A DNA stretch of 64,000 bases from an uncultured Opitutia bacterium (GCA_913056175.1 CAJXLM010000009.1:1-64000); one strand, 5' to 3'. Counted from the first letter of the stretch, positions 43,123 through 53,044 are shown. Notes: generated by a model not told the origin, from the sequence alone. Made by a program: numbers and translations.

Positions 43123-43183
43123 GGCCCGCTGCCCCCTCGCGAAGATGGACTTCCTTTTGCACGAACCCCGGCAAGTCCCTACC

Positions 43184-43909
43184 ATGACCTCCATGAAGTT
43201 TGTGCCCTCTTCCCTTCGTTGCCTCCGTCGAGCGCTGGGAGCTGCCGCCGGCCTCCTCCTCGCCGTCGCCGCCAAGGCCGCGCCCGAAGTGGCCGTGGAA
43301 GGAGCCGAGGTTGGCGAGTGGACCCAGGACTACGAAGCCGCCCTCGCGCTCTCCGCGGAGGAGCAGCTCCCGGTGTTCCTGAACTTCACCGGCTCCGACT
43401 GGTGCCGCTGGTGCATGCTCATGGACGAACAGGTCTTCTCCGAGCCGGAATGGGAGCGCTTCGCCCGGGAGAACCTCGTCCTCGTCACCCTCGACTACCC
43501 GAACGACCCCACCATCGTCCCCGAGGAGTACAAGGACCGGAACCAGGAGCTGCAGAGCGCCTACGGGGTGCGGGCCCTGCCCACCTATGTGCTCCTCGAG
43601 CCGGGCGAGGAAGCCGAACTGACCCGGCTCGGGGCCAGCGACGACGCCACCCCGGACAGCTTCACCGACAAGATCAACGTCGCCCTGCGGACCCACCCGC
43701 TCTGGATCGAACGCTTCGTGGAGGAGCATCCGGAGCGGGCGGAAGAGTTCCTCGCCGCGGTCGAGGAACGCGAGGGCAAGCTCGACGAGCTCGAGGAATG
43801 GCTGCGCACCCAGCCGGAGCGCACCCGCGCCAACGAGCGGAAGTTCGAGAACCTCCAGTACGAGATCGAGCAGACCGGCGAGCGCATCAACGAGATCTGG
43901 GAGGGCTGA
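43184..43909 (+). CDS. Secreted thioredoxin-like protein
   Basis: This 241-residue protein has an N-terminal signal peptide (about residues 1-33) and a thioredoxin fold with active site SDWCRWC (Cys74, Cys77) in FLNFTGSDWCRWCMLMDE. The cis-Pro segment YGVRALPTYVLL follows. The GSDWCxWC form is common in Verrucomicrobia and Planctomycetes. A charged helical C-terminal tail (about 165-241, Glu/Arg-rich) is extra. It probably reduces or isomerises disulfides outside the cytosol alongside the VKOR-DsbA fusion, 61 nt upstream. ATG 43193 is an alternative start. Confidence 0.85.
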   Translation: MTSMKFVPSSLRCLRRALGAAAGLLLAVAAKAAPEVAVEGAEVGEWTQDYEAALALSAEEQLPVFLNFTGSDWCRWCMLMDEQVFSEPEWERFARENLVLVTLDYPNDPTIVPEEYKDRNQELQSAYGVRALPTYVLLEPGEEAELTRLGASDDATPDSFTDKINVALRTHPLWIERFVEEHPERAEEFLAAVEEREGKLDELEEWLRTQPERTRANERKFENLQYEIEQTGERINEIWEG

Positions 43910-44053
43910 GCTGCCGGGCGCGGTCTGCGGGCGGGGGCGGAGCTCCGGAACCACCGGCCCCGGCCAATCCGGCGAGCGCCGGACCACCTCCCGCCGACCG
44001 CGCACCCGTTTTTTCGTGGCCACCGGTCCCGCCTTCCCCTCTGCTCAGCGCCC

Positions 44054-44560
44054 ATGAGTACGACCGCCCTCCTCGAGACCTCCGCCGGAACCATGGAACT
44101 CCGTTTCTGGGACGACCTCACCCCCGCCACGGTCGAGAATTTCCTCCAGCTCGCCCGCGACCAGTTCTACGACGGGACCGCCTTCCACCGGATCGTGGAG
44201 GGCTTCATGATCCAGGGCGGGGACCCGCTCACCAAGGATCCCGCCCAAAAGGCCCGCTGGGGAACCGGGGGGCCCGGGCACACCCTCAAGGCCGAGTTCC
44301 ACGACCGCCCCCACCGCAAGGGAGTGATCTCCATGGCCCGGACCGCCGATCCGGACTCCGCCGGGTCCCAGTTCTTCCTCTGCCTCGATGACTGCCCCTT
44401 CCTCGACGGTCAGTACACGGCCTTTGGCGAGCTCGTGGCCGGCGAGGAGGTGCTTGAGAGCCTCGGCCGGACCGAATGCGGCTGGTCGGCCAGCGGCGAG
44501 AAGAGCGCCCCGAAGGAACGGGTCGACCTGCACCGCGTGGTCGTGCGGGAAAACGGCTGA
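44054..44560 (+). CDS. Peptidyl-prolyl cis-trans isomerase, cyclophilin type
   Basis: This 168-residue cytosolic cyclophilin lacks a signal peptide. Catalytic Arg and Phe lie in FHRIVEGFMIQGGD, and GVISMARTADPDSAGSQFFLCL and FGELVAGEEVLESL complete the fold. Length matches bacterial PpiB. It catalyses proline isomerisation during folding. It is in line with the two envelope thiol genes but 144 nt downstream, and convergent with mutY. Confidence 0.92.
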   Translation: MSTTALLETSAGTMELRFWDDLTPATVENFLQLARDQFYDGTAFHRIVEGFMIQGGDPLTKDPAQKARWGTGGPGHTLKAEFHDRPHRKGVISMARTADPDSAGSQFFLCLDDCPFLDGQYTAFGELVAGEEVLESLGRTECGWSASGEKSAPKERVDLHRVVVRENG

Positions 44561-44702
44561 CAGCTTCCCACCGGAGCCGTCCGGAGGGAGCGGGCAGCCC
44601 CGAAGAAACCCTACCGAGAGCCGACGGCTTCGGGAAGAGACTCCCGATCCAGCGAGTCCGTGCAGGAGGGCGGGCGTCCCGGGCTGCGGCCCGCGCCGAC
44701 CC

Positions 44703-45725
44703 TCAGCCCCGCTCCATCCCGAGAATCTCCCGGATCCAGCGCCGGTGCGGACCGGACAGAGCCACCTCGTCGAGTTCATGCAGCGGCACCCACCGCAGAC
44801 CCTTGCAGAGGCGGCCCTTGGCGGGCTCCACGGTCACGATCCATTCCGTGATACGCTCCCGCCCGATCCCCCGCACCCGTTTCGCGAAGGGCTCCGGGTG
44901 GACCTTCCAGTTCCGCGGAAGCCCATCCACCGTCGGCAGCTCCAGCAATCCCTCCAGCCGACCCTCCCCGGATCCGCCCTCCGCCAGCAGCAATTCCCCG
45001 TGGCGAAACGCCCAGGCCCGGTAGAGCTCACGCTCCACCGTCTTTGCCCGCCCGATCCGGGGAATCGATCCCGGGTCGCCCTCGGCGGCGCCGCGGCAAT
45101 GGTCCACCAGCGGGCACACCGTGCAGAGCGGGTTGCCCGGCAGGCAGACCGTCGCGCCCAGCTCCATAAGCGCCTCGTTGTGGCGCCCGGGGTGCTCCCG
45201 GTCGAGAAACTGGTCGGCCACCGCCCGGTAGTCGGCCACCGCCGCGCCGCTGTTTTTCCAGTGGCGGCGATCCCCGCACAGGCGCGCCAGCACCCGTACG
45301 ACATTGCCGTCCACCACCGCCACCGGCTCCCCCTGGGCCAGGCTGGCCACCGCCGCCGCCGTGTAGGGACCGATCCCCGGCAGCTCCAGCCACTCGGCCT
45401 CCGATGCCGGCTCCCCACCGCGGTCGCGGACCGCACGCGCCAGGGAGTGCAGGCGGCGGACCCGTGCATAGTACCCCAACCCCTGCCACAGCTGGAGGAC
45501 CTCCTCCTCCGTCGCCGCCGCGAGGGTTTCCCAGTCCGGGAACCGCTCCATCCACCGCTCGAAGTACGGTACCACCGTGGCCACCCGGGTCTGCTGCAGC
45601 ATGAACTCCGAAACCACCGTCCGGTAGACACTCCGCTCCCGCCGCCACGGCAAGTCCCGAGCCTCCCGGTCAAACCACGCCCGCAGCGCCGCCCGCACCT
45701 CCTCCACCGACTCGATCCCTTCCAT
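44703..45725 (-). CDS. mutY: A/G-specific adenine DNA glycosylase MutY
   Basis: This 340-residue repair enzyme removes adenine opposite 8-oxoguanine. It has catalytic Glu40 in VVSEFMLQQTRV, the helix-hairpin-helix LPGIGPYTAAAV, catalytic Asp139 in VVDGNVVRVLAR and a C-x6-C-x2-C-x5-C 4Fe-4S cluster (Cys194, 201, 204, 210). The C-terminal NUDIX-like domain (from about 235) recognises 8-oxoG. ATG 45725 begins MEGIESVEEV; the upstream extension is low-complexity. Confidence 0.93.
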   Translation of the reverse strand: MEGIESVEEVRAALRAWFDREARDLPWRRERSVYRTVVSEFMLQQTRVATVVPYFERWMERFPDWETLAAATEEEVLQLWQGLGYYARVRRLHSLARAVRDRGGEPASEAEWLELPGIGPYTAAAVASLAQGEPVAVVDGNVVRVLARLCGDRRHWKNSGAAVADYRAVADQFLDREHPGRHNEALMELGATVCLPGNPLCTVCPLVDHCRGAAEGDPGSIPRIGRAKTVERELYRAWAFRHGELLLAEGGSGEGRLEGLLELPTVDGLPRNWKVHPEPFAKRVRGIGRERITEWIVTVEPAKGRLCKGLRWVPLHELDEVALSGPHRRWIREILGMERG

Positions 45726-46008
45726 GACCCCGTTCTGTCCCTTTCCCTCGACCGCTTCAACCCCAGAGCCAGCCCTCCCGCCTTCCCGCAGCGTGCGGCC
45801 TGCCCGGACGAGGCATCGGATCGTTGTTGCTCCCGGCCGGCAGGTCCAAGCACGCCGGCGACCTGCGGGGACGAGGTCACCCGAAATCCGGGACCGGTGA
45901 TCCTGCGGGAGCTGCGCAACCATGAACCGCCTTCCGGGGAACCGCGCGGGAGACGCGGGACCCGCTTCGGCCGATCGCCGGGATCCCGCAGGGCACGGAG
46001 AGCCCCCG

Positions 46009-47295
46009 CTAGTCCCAGAAGAAGAGCCGGCGGCGAAGGGCCAAGCCGGTAGCAACACCGAGGGTCATGGAGGCGGCGAAGATCCAGCCCGAGAGGGCAA
46101 AGGCGGAGATACCGGAGAGGAGGGTGCCCACCGTGCACCCCAGCGAGAGCATGGCCCCGAGGCCGAGGAGGACGCCCCCGAGGAGGGCGGCGGCGAAGGC
46201 GAGCGGGTGTTTGCGCTCGGGTTGGAACTGGCCCGCGAGCAGGCTGGCCACGAAGGCACCGCCGACCAGCCCGACCACCAGCAAGCCATTGGCGCGGAGC
46301 AAACTCTCCCCCACCGCGGTCGCGCAGCCCGGGAAACCGTCGAGCCCGTTGAGACGCTCCGGGAGAAGACCGGCGGCGTCGGTGGCCCGCCGGGCGAGGC
46401 TGCCGACCTGGGCGGTGACCCCGAGCGGTTCCACGCGGAGGTAGAGCATCGTCCCGAGCCAACCCACCGCGATCCCGCCCACCCACGCGCTCCAGCGGCG
46501 GAGGAACACCCGGTGGAAGAGGGAATCACCCGCGGGGCTGGTCCCGGGCTCCACGGTCGCTTCCGGACCCGGTCGGCGTCGGCGTACGAGAAAAAAGAGC
46601 CCGGCGAGGACGAGGAACTGGAGGCCAAGGCTGCCCCCGTAGCCAAGGTGATCCGGCAGCCAGACGGTGGGAGCATCGTGGAGGGCCAGCAGGTAGAGCC
46701 GGTTCCAGAGCAGGAAGCCCAGCCCAAAGCCGGCCACCGTGCCCAGCAAGGCCACCGGGGCGAGGACCGAGCCTTCCCCGAGGCGGTAGAGGTGGGCGCT
46801 GATGCAGGAACCGGAGAGGGCCATGCCCCAGCCGAAGAGGAGCCCGCCCGCGGCCAGCACCCAGGAAACCGGACCGATGTGGGCCCCGGCCGGCAGGTAG
46901 CGACCCGAGGGATCGGGCAGCCAGGCTCCGAAGATCACCAGGTAACCCAGGCTGCCCACGGCGAGAGCAGCGAGGATCCCGAGGAGCCCGCGCCCGTCCC
47001 GCTCCTCGAAGTAGTCGCGGAGCATGCAGAAGAAGCAAAAGCGCGAGCGCTGCAGCACCACCCCGAGCGCCGTTCCCATGGCGAGGACAAAGAGCGCGTC
47101 CGGAATCGCCGGGGCGGATGGGCCGGACAGCCAGAGCGCGCCCGCGGCGAGGGCCGCCACCGGGAGAAGGGCCGCCCAGCGCTGGCGGGAGGAGGAACTG
47201 CGGGGAGTCACGGGAAGGAAAACAGGGCGGCGGAGAGCCGAAACCACAGGAACGGGTCCCCGGCACCCGCCGGGTGACCCGCCCCCTTGGATCAT
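46009..47295 (-). CDS. YeeE/YedE-family sulfur (thiosulfate) transport permease
   Basis: This 428-residue inner-membrane protein has about nine TM helices in a two-repeat layout. The conserved cysteine sites of TsuA-type thiosulfate importers are present: RSRFCFFCMLRDYFEERD, ALSGSCISAHLYRLGEG and LSLGCTVGTLLSGISAFALSG. A cytosolic linker (about 235-262) joins the halves. The neighbouring upstream gene is a secreted thiosulfate sulfurtransferase 37 nt away, which supports a thiosulfate or sulfane-sulfur role. The N-terminal ~35 residues are hydrophilic, so a later start is possible. Confidence 0.88.
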   Translation of the reverse strand: MIQGGGSPGGCRGPVPVVSALRRPVFLPVTPRSSSSRQRWAALLPVAALAAGALWLSGPSAPAIPDALFVLAMGTALGVVLQRSRFCFFCMLRDYFEERDGRGLLGILAALAVGSLGYLVIFGAWLPDPSGRYLPAGAHIGPVSWVLAAGGLLFGWGMALSGSCISAHLYRLGEGSVLAPVALLGTVAGFGLGFLLWNRLYLLALHDAPTVWLPDHLGYGGSLGLQFLVLAGLFFLVRRRRPGPEATVEPGTSPAGDSLFHRVFLRRWSAWVGGIAVGWLGTMLYLRVEPLGVTAQVGSLARRATDAAGLLPERLNGLDGFPGCATAVGESLLRANGLLVVGLVGGAFVASLLAGQFQPERKHPLAFAAALLGGVLLGLGAMLSLGCTVGTLLSGISAFALSGWIFAASMTLGVATGLALRRRLFFWD

Positions 47296-47332
47296 GGGAA
47301 GAGAAGCAACAACGCGGGAATCCGGGCCGCGC

Positions 47333-48244
47333 CTACTGCCCCGTCCAGACCGAGCCGGACGGATTCTCGATGGGCACGCCCACGGAGTTGCCGTATTCGG
47401 TCCAGGAGCCGTCGTAGTTGGCCACGTCGTACCCGAGGAGGTGATGGAGGGCGAACCAGGTATGGCTGGAGCGCTCCCCGATCCGGCAGTAGGTGATCAC
47501 CGGTTCGGAGCCGTCGATCCCCTCGGCGGCGTAGAGGGCGCGGAGCTCTTCCTCCGGGAGGAAGGTGCCCGTCTCCGGGTCGACCGCCCGGCCCCAGGGC
47601 ACATTCACCGCGCCGGGCACATGCCCCGCGCGGACGGCCAGCTCGGCGACGCCCGCTGGAGCGATGATTCGCCCGGAGTACTCGTCGGACGAACGGATGT
47701 CGACGAGCTGCCCCTCGCGATCGCCCTCGGCCACCGCGACGACCTCGGGCAGCGCCGCGCGCAACTCCTCGCGCACTTCGGTGACCTCGTACTCCGTGGG
47801 CCGGGCCCGGAAGGGACGCTGGCTGAGCGGGCGGCCCTCTGCCTCCCACTTGCCACGGCCACCGTCGATCAGGCGAACGTCGTCGTGCCCGTAGAGGGTG
47901 AAGACCCAGGCCGCCCAGGCGGCGAACCAGTTGTTCTTGTCCCCGTAGAGGAGGACCGTGGTCTCCGGAGTGATCCCGAGGCGGGAGGCGAGCGCCTCGA
48001 ACTCCTCACGGGAAACGATGTCGCGGCGCACGGTGTCCACGAGGTCGGTGTGCCAGCGCACATGGGCCGCGCCGGGGATGTGCCCGCGCTCGTACACGCC
48101 GGGCTCGACACTCACCTCGACCACGCGGACGTCGTCGTTGTTCAGGTTCTCCTCGGTCCACGCGGTGGTCACGAGGGCGTCCTCCGCCGCGAGGGCACGA
48201 CTCGCGAGCAGGGCGCAGGCAGCGAGAGGAAGGAATGATTTCAT
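47333..48244 (-). CDS. Periplasmic thiosulfate sulfurtransferase (two-domain rhodanese)
   Basis: This 303-residue protein has a signal peptide (about residues 1-20, ALAAED) and tandem rhodanese domains. The first is inactive (no Cys at the loop); the second carries Cys253 in CRIGERSSHTW, the loop type of thiosulfate sulfurtransferases. It moves a sulfane sulfur from thiosulfate to an acceptor outside the cytosol. Downstream lies a TsuA-like permease, so substrate handling and uptake are probably linked. ATG 48244 was chosen at the signal peptide; ATG 48253 is an alternative. Confidence 0.88.
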   Translation of the reverse strand: MKSFLPLAACALLASRALAAEDALVTTAWTEENLNNDDVRVVEVSVEPGVYERGHIPGAAHVRWHTDLVDTVRRDIVSREEFEALASRLGITPETTVLLYGDKNNWFAAWAAWVFTLYGHDDVRLIDGGRGKWEAEGRPLSQRPFRARPTEYEVTEVREELRAALPEVVAVAEGDREGQLVDIRSSDEYSGRIIAPAGVAELAVRAGHVPGAVNVPWGRAVDPETGTFLPEEELRALYAAEGIDGSEPVITYCRIGERSSHTWFALHHLLGYDVANYDGSWTEYGNSVGVPIENPSGSVWTGQ

Positions 48245-49032
48245 TGGGATCATCGGTTTCTTGGATGGTTTGAGAAGGGATGGGACAGGACGGTGGACTC
48301 GGCGGCTTGCGAGGCGGACCTTCCGGCTCGGGCCGAATCCCACCAAGGAGAGGATGGCGATGCGGGCATTGGCCCGGGGAAGCGGTGAGAGCGTTCCTCC
48401 TTCCCTTCCCCCGCCCACCCCTTCATCGACGCGAGGGGACCATGAGTCGTCCCCCACGCGAGAAGGAGGCGGGGCCAATGCCCCACCTACACGGTCCCGA
48501 ACATCGAGGCAGCGCCGGAAGGAGATGGGCCTGCCGTTCCCCCCGGCGACCGGGAAGCCTCGAGCGGAGGCGCGCAGGATCCACCGGGCGATCGGCCCGC
48601 GGATTCCAGTCGACTGTGAGCGGCGGTAGCATGGTTCGTTCCGAGGAAGCCCGAGCCAACCGCCCGCCCGTTCCCCGGACAAGCCTCCCGCGTGTCATAG
48701 GGCCCGGACCCGGCGCAGCCTTCTTCCCACCCGCCGACCGGCCCCCTCGCACCGTCTTCCGCGCTCCCGCAGACCGGGCGGCGCCCGACGCGCAGGAAAG
48801 GTGCGCCCGGGCGGTCGGAGGCGAACGGGGAGGAAAAAATTCCGCTCCCGGACCCGGGCCCACCCCTTTGTGGGCCGGGGGAACCTGAGTCGGCCGCGAG
48901 AATCCGGCCTCCTTCCCGCGGCAGTGCCGGGACCGGGGGAGGCCCGGGCGCGGCACCGGCGGACGGCCCACAGGCGGTCGGGACCGGCGCGGGGGAACCG
49001 ACGGGCGTTCCGCCCCGAGGGACCGCATTGGG
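48245..49032. other. 0.8-kb region without a supported gene
   Basis: It lies between the rhodanese start and the valS stop. The frames are Arg/Pro-rich shadows. The only structured element I see is a hairpin at 48857-48876. Promoter signals for the rhodanese gene are not recognisable. Confidence 0.45.
48857..48876 (-). terminator. Hairpin downstream of valS
   Basis: ggcccac (48857-48863) pairs with gtgggcc (48870-48876) around a six-base loop. On the minus strand a run of six T follows about 16-20 nt later. It lies 157 nt beyond the valS stop. Confidence 0.4.
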
Positions 49033-51759
49033 TCAGCCCAGACTCTGCAGGAGGCGTTCGAGCTCGGCGCGCTTCTGTTCGTTTTCCTCGAGCTGGCGGC
49101 GGGCGCCCTCGACGACGGGCCCGGGGGCCCGGGTGAGGAACTTCTCATCGGCGAGCTTGCGGCGTCCGCCCTCGATGAGGCGATCGAGTTTCTCCACCTC
49201 CCGCCCGAGCCGCTCGCGCTCCGCCTCCACATCGACGGAGGCGGAGACATCGAGGTAGAAGGTTCCCAGCGGGGTCACCGCGGCCGGGCAACCGTCGGGG
49301 GATTCGGCGACCGTTTCCAGAGGGGCCAGACCCGCCTGGGATTCGAGGACCGGGAAGACTTCGCCGCTGTTCCCGTCGACGGTGAGCGTGCTCTCCTCCA
49401 CCACGAAGCGGACCGCACGGTCCTGGCTGAGCTGGTAGTCGGCCTTCAGGGAGCGGAGGCGGGAGACCGTCTCGCGCATCTCGTCGACCGCGGCGACCGC
49501 ACCCCGGTCGAGGTGGATGCCCCCGTCGGCGAGGACCTCCAGCAATTCGTCGGCCGCGTGGGGGCGCTCGCCGTCGAGGACCGTGCCAGGCCGGCCAAAG
49601 CCGAGCCGGTGCCAGAGTTCCTCGGTGATGAAGGGACAGAACGGGTGGAGGAGCAGGAGAAGCTGGCGGAGGACCACATCCTGGACGGCAAGGACCGTCG
49701 ATCCCGCTTGCGGATCCCGCACGCGGGCCTTGGCGACCTCGACGTACCAGTCGCAGAAATCGGTCCAGAAAAAACCGTAGATGTGCTGGGTGATCCCGGC
49801 AAAGGCGAAGGCCTCGTAGGCCGTATCGACCTGGCGGATCGTCTCGACCAATCGGCTGAGGATGGAGTGGTCCTGCTCGTTCATGGTCTCCGGGTCGATC
49901 CTCCCGACCAGCGAGGCGAGCGTGGCCTCCGGGTCGACCGGGCCACTCAGCTGGCGAAAGCGGCAGGCGTTCCACAGCTTGTTGCAGAAGTAGCGACCCT
50001 GGGCGACCCGCTCCTCGGAAAAGCGGATGTCCTGGCCCTGCGGGGCGATCCCCATGATGCCGAAGCGGAGCCCGTCCGCCCCGAAGCGTTCGATCAGGTC
50101 GAGCGGATCCGGGGAATTGCCGAGCGACTTGGACATCTTGCGACCGTCGATGTCGCGGATAATCCCGGTGAAGTAGACGTCGCGGAAGGGGATGCGGGCG
50201 GCGATCTCCTCCGCGGAGAGCTCCTTTTTCTCCCCCCCGTGGAACTCCAGCCCGGCGATGATCATGCGGGCCACCCAGAAGAAGATGATGTCCGGTCCGG
50301 TCACCAGCGCATCCGTCGGGTAGAAGTAGTCGTAGCCCCGCTCGCGCATGGCCTGCTCGTCCGGCCACCCGAGCACTCCCATCGGCCACATCCAGGAAGA
50401 GGCCCAGGTATCGAGGACATCCTCGTCCTGCTCCCAGTTCTCCGGATCATCGGGCCCGTCCACGCTGACGTGCCAATGCGCCGGATCCGTCCGGTCCGCG
50501 CCCTTGCGGTACCAGACCGGGATGCGGTGGCCCCACCAGAGCTGGCGGCTGATGCACCAGTCCTGGATGTGGTCGAGCCAGTGCAGGTAGGTCTTCTCCC
50601 AACGGGCCGGGTGGAAGCGGATAGGACCCTCGCGGACGGCCGCCTTGGCCTCCTCCACCTTCGGGTAACGGAGAAACCACTGCTCCGAGAGCCGCGGCTC
50701 GATGGGAACATCCGCCCGTTCGGAGTAACCGACATTGTTCTCGTACTCCCGGACCTCCCCGAGGAGTCCCAGCTCCCCGAGTCGGGCCGCCGTTGCCCGG
50801 CGAGCCTCGAGACGGTCGAGGCCGGCGAACTCCCCGCCCAGGTCGTTGACCGTGCCATCCGCGTGGAGCACATCGAGGATCGGCAGGTCGTGCCGCTGGC
50901 CGATCTCGAAGTCGAGGGCATCATGGGCCGGGGTCACCTTGAGGACGCCCGTGCCGAAGTCCGGGTCGAGGGCCTCGTCCGCGATCACCGGGATCTCCGC
51001 GCGGGGGAACGGGCGCCACACCTTCCCGCCGATCCAGTCGCGGTAGCGCTCGTCGCCCGGGTGCACCGCGAGAGCCGTGTCGCCCATGATGGTTTCCGGT
51101 CGGGTGGTGGCGACCGTGAGGAACTCCCCCGGCCGGTCCACGCTCTCGTAGCGGACCTCGTAGAGCCGGTTCCGCTCCGTCTTCATGGTAACTTCCTCAT
51201 CGGAGAGGGCCGTCAGGCTGACCGGGCACCAGTTGACCATGCGCTTGCCCCGGTAGACGTAGCCCCGCTCGTAGAGGAGGACAAAGGCCTGGAGGACCGC
51301 GCGGGAGTAGTCCGCATCGAGCGTGTGGACCGTCCGGTCCCAATCGCAGGAGGCCCCCAGCCGTTTCAGCTGCTCGAGGATGATCCCGCCGTGGCGGTCC
51401 CGCCACTCCACCGCGCGCTCGACGAAGCGTTCCCGCCCGAGCTCGTGCCGGTTGGTCCCCTCCGCACGCAGCTCCTTCTCCACCCGGGTCTGGGTCGCGA
51501 TGCCCGCGTGGTCGGTGCCCGGAATCCAGCAGGCGGACCGTCCCTGCTGGCGGTGCCGGCGGACGAGGATGTCCTGGATCGTGTTATTGAGGACATGGCC
51601 CATGGTGAGCACCCCGGTGACATTCGGGGGCGGGATGGTGATGCAGTAAGGGCGGCGGCCGGGGTCGACTTCCCCGGCGAAGCGCCCGGCCTCCAGCCAC
51701 TCGGCGTACCAGCGTTTCTCCACTTCCTGCGGTTCGTAGGCCTTCGGTATGTCCGTCAT
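49033..51759 (-). CDS. valS: Valyl-tRNA synthetase
   Basis: This 908-residue class I synthetase charges tRNA-Val. The HIGH-equivalent is in PPPNVTGVLTMGHVLNNT (about 44-60), the editing domain has TTRPETIMGDTALAVHP and KVTPAHDALDFEIG, and KMSKS is in DGRKMSKSLGNSPDPL (about 538). The anticodon-binding domain and the Val-specific C-terminal coiled coil (about 845-908) are complete. ATG 51759 begins MTDIPKAYEPQEVEKRW; the upstream extension is not conserved. It is divergent from the Hsp15 gene. Confidence 0.96.
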   Translation of the reverse strand: MTDIPKAYEPQEVEKRWYAEWLEAGRFAGEVDPGRRPYCITIPPPNVTGVLTMGHVLNNTIQDILVRRHRQQGRSACWIPGTDHAGIATQTRVEKELRAEGTNRHELGRERFVERAVEWRDRHGGIILEQLKRLGASCDWDRTVHTLDADYSRAVLQAFVLLYERGYVYRGKRMVNWCPVSLTALSDEEVTMKTERNRLYEVRYESVDRPGEFLTVATTRPETIMGDTALAVHPGDERYRDWIGGKVWRPFPRAEIPVIADEALDPDFGTGVLKVTPAHDALDFEIGQRHDLPILDVLHADGTVNDLGGEFAGLDRLEARRATAARLGELGLLGEVREYENNVGYSERADVPIEPRLSEQWFLRYPKVEEAKAAVREGPIRFHPARWEKTYLHWLDHIQDWCISRQLWWGHRIPVWYRKGADRTDPAHWHVSVDGPDDPENWEQDEDVLDTWASSWMWPMGVLGWPDEQAMRERGYDYFYPTDALVTGPDIIFFWVARMIIAGLEFHGGEKKELSAEEIAARIPFRDVYFTGIIRDIDGRKMSKSLGNSPDPLDLIERFGADGLRFGIMGIAPQGQDIRFSEERVAQGRYFCNKLWNACRFRQLSGPVDPEATLASLVGRIDPETMNEQDHSILSRLVETIRQVDTAYEAFAFAGITQHIYGFFWTDFCDWYVEVAKARVRDPQAGSTVLAVQDVVLRQLLLLLHPFCPFITEELWHRLGFGRPGTVLDGERPHAADELLEVLADGGIHLDRGAVAAVDEMRETVSRLRSLKADYQLSQDRAVRFVVEESTLTVDGNSGEVFPVLESQAGLAPLETVAESPDGCPAAVTPLGTFYLDVSASVDVEAERERLGREVEKLDRLIEGGRRKLADEKFLTRAPGPVVEGARRQLEENEQKRAELERLLQSLG

Positions 51760-51887
51760 CGTGAAAACCGGGAACCATGGCGAGGGCCCTCCCGGAAGTC
51801 GATGCCCCAGTTGACGGGACGCGGGAGGAAGGCCCACCCGGCGCTCTCCTCTTGCGCTCGTCGGCCGCCCCCGCTGGACTCCCGGGA

Positions 51888-52271
51888 ATGGAAGAAGGCA
51901 TGCGCCTCGACCGCTGGCTCTGGGCCGTCCGGGTCTACAAGACCCGCTCCCTCGCCACCACCGCCTGTCGCGGCTCCGCCGTGCGGCTGAACGAAGCCGT
52001 GGCGAAACCCTCCCAGCGGGTGCGCCCCGGCGATCGGGTGGAGGCGCGCATCGGCGACCTCACCCGCAGCCTGCGGGTGGTCGGGCTGACCGAGCAGCGG
52101 GTCGGTGCGGCCCGGCTCCCGGAATTTCTCGTCGAGGAGACCCCGGAGGAGGCCTTCGCGGAGGCCCGCGAGAAGCGCGCCCGGGCCCGCGAGGCTGGCG
52201 TGCGCGGCGAGGGTCGGCCCACCAAGAAACACCGGCGCGATCTCGAGCGATTCTTCGGATGGAAAAAGTAG
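51888..52271 (+). CDS. hslR: S4-domain heat-shock RNA-binding protein (Hsp15 family)
   Basis: This 127-residue basic protein begins with an S4 RNA-binding domain (MRLDRWLWAVRVYKTRSLAT, then CRGSAVRLNEAVAKPSQRVRPGD) and ends in a Lys/Arg-rich tail. Hsp15 recycles 50S subunits carrying nascent chains. Two in-frame ATGs, 51888 and 51900, are both plausible. The 3' end overlaps the sulfotransferase gene by 13 nt. Confidence 0.85.
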   Translation: MEEGMRLDRWLWAVRVYKTRSLATTACRGSAVRLNEAVAKPSQRVRPGDRVEARIGDLTRSLRVVGLTEQRVGAARLPEFLVEETPEEAFAEAREKRARAREAGVRGEGRPTKKHRRDLERFFGWKK

Positions 52272-53017
52272 CCAGCCCCCCGTCCGCGGCGGAGGAAGCG
52301 GCCGCCCGGCCGGAAGCCGTCCGCTCCTACGCCGCCCTCCTCTCCACCATGCGGAGCGGATCCACCCTCGTGAAGGCTCTCCTCGGCAGTGCCCCGGACA
52401 TCGCGCACCTGCCGGAAACCAACTTTCGTGCCGTCCTCCGCTCCCCGGCCCGCCAGGCCGCCCTCGAGCGCGCCCACCCGAAGGGCATCCTCCTCCTCAA
52501 GCGACCCGCCTGGTTCAATGAGGCCTGGACCTACCCGCGGGTACCCCGGGAGCGGTCCGTGCGCTGCGTCGTCCTCCTCCGCGACGCCTTCCCCACCGTG
52601 CGCTCCGTCGCCCGGATGCTGGGGGGCAAGCGGGGGGAACAGTGGAGCGGTCTCGCCGGCCTCCGCCTGCTCACCCGCCTGTACTGGGCCCCCGTCACCC
52701 GGCGGCTCCTCGCCTTTGCCGAGGCCGGGGAACACCCCGTGGCGGTGGTGCGCTACGAGGACATTCTCGAGCGTCCCGAGGAGGAGACCCTCCGGCTCTT
52801 CCACTTCCTCGGGTCGGCCCAGGCCGAGGGAGTCCGCCGCTACGGGGAGCCCGAGAACGCCCGGTGGAAATGGGGGCGCGACGACGGCAGCCCGCGCATC
52901 CGCACCCGGGAGGTGCAGCCGCCCCGACCGCTCGGCGAGGCGGACCTTCGGCGGAAGGCGGCCGTCGACCGCCTGCCCGGAGTCGCCGAGCTCCGCCGGC
53001 GGGCCGGCTTTGCTTGA
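52259..53017 (+). CDS. PAPS-dependent sulfotransferase family protein
   Basis: This 252-residue cytosolic protein has the 5'-phosphosulfate loop in STMRSGSTLVKALL (about 29-42) and the 3'-phosphate motif in VVLLRDAFPTVRSVARML (about 105-122). VAVVRYEDILERPEEETLRLFHFLG is typical of carbohydrate sulfotransferases. It would transfer sulfate from PAPS to a glycan or lipid. The family also includes non-sulfating relatives. It begins inside the Hsp15 gene, so translation is coupled, and is convergent with a glycosyltransferase gene. Confidence 0.82.
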   Translation: MEKVASPPSAAEEAAARPEAVRSYAALLSTMRSGSTLVKALLGSAPDIAHLPETNFRAVLRSPARQAALERAHPKGILLLKRPAWFNEAWTYPRVPRERSVRCVVLLRDAFPTVRSVARMLGGKRGEQWSGLAGLRLLTRLYWAPVTRRLLAFAEAGEHPVAVVRYEDILERPEEETLRLFHFLGSAQAEGVRRYGEPENARWKWGRDDGSPRIRTREVQPPRPLGEADLRRKAAVDRLPGVAELRRRAGFA

Positions 53018-53044
53018 GGCCCCGGAGCGCGGGGACAGCTTCCC

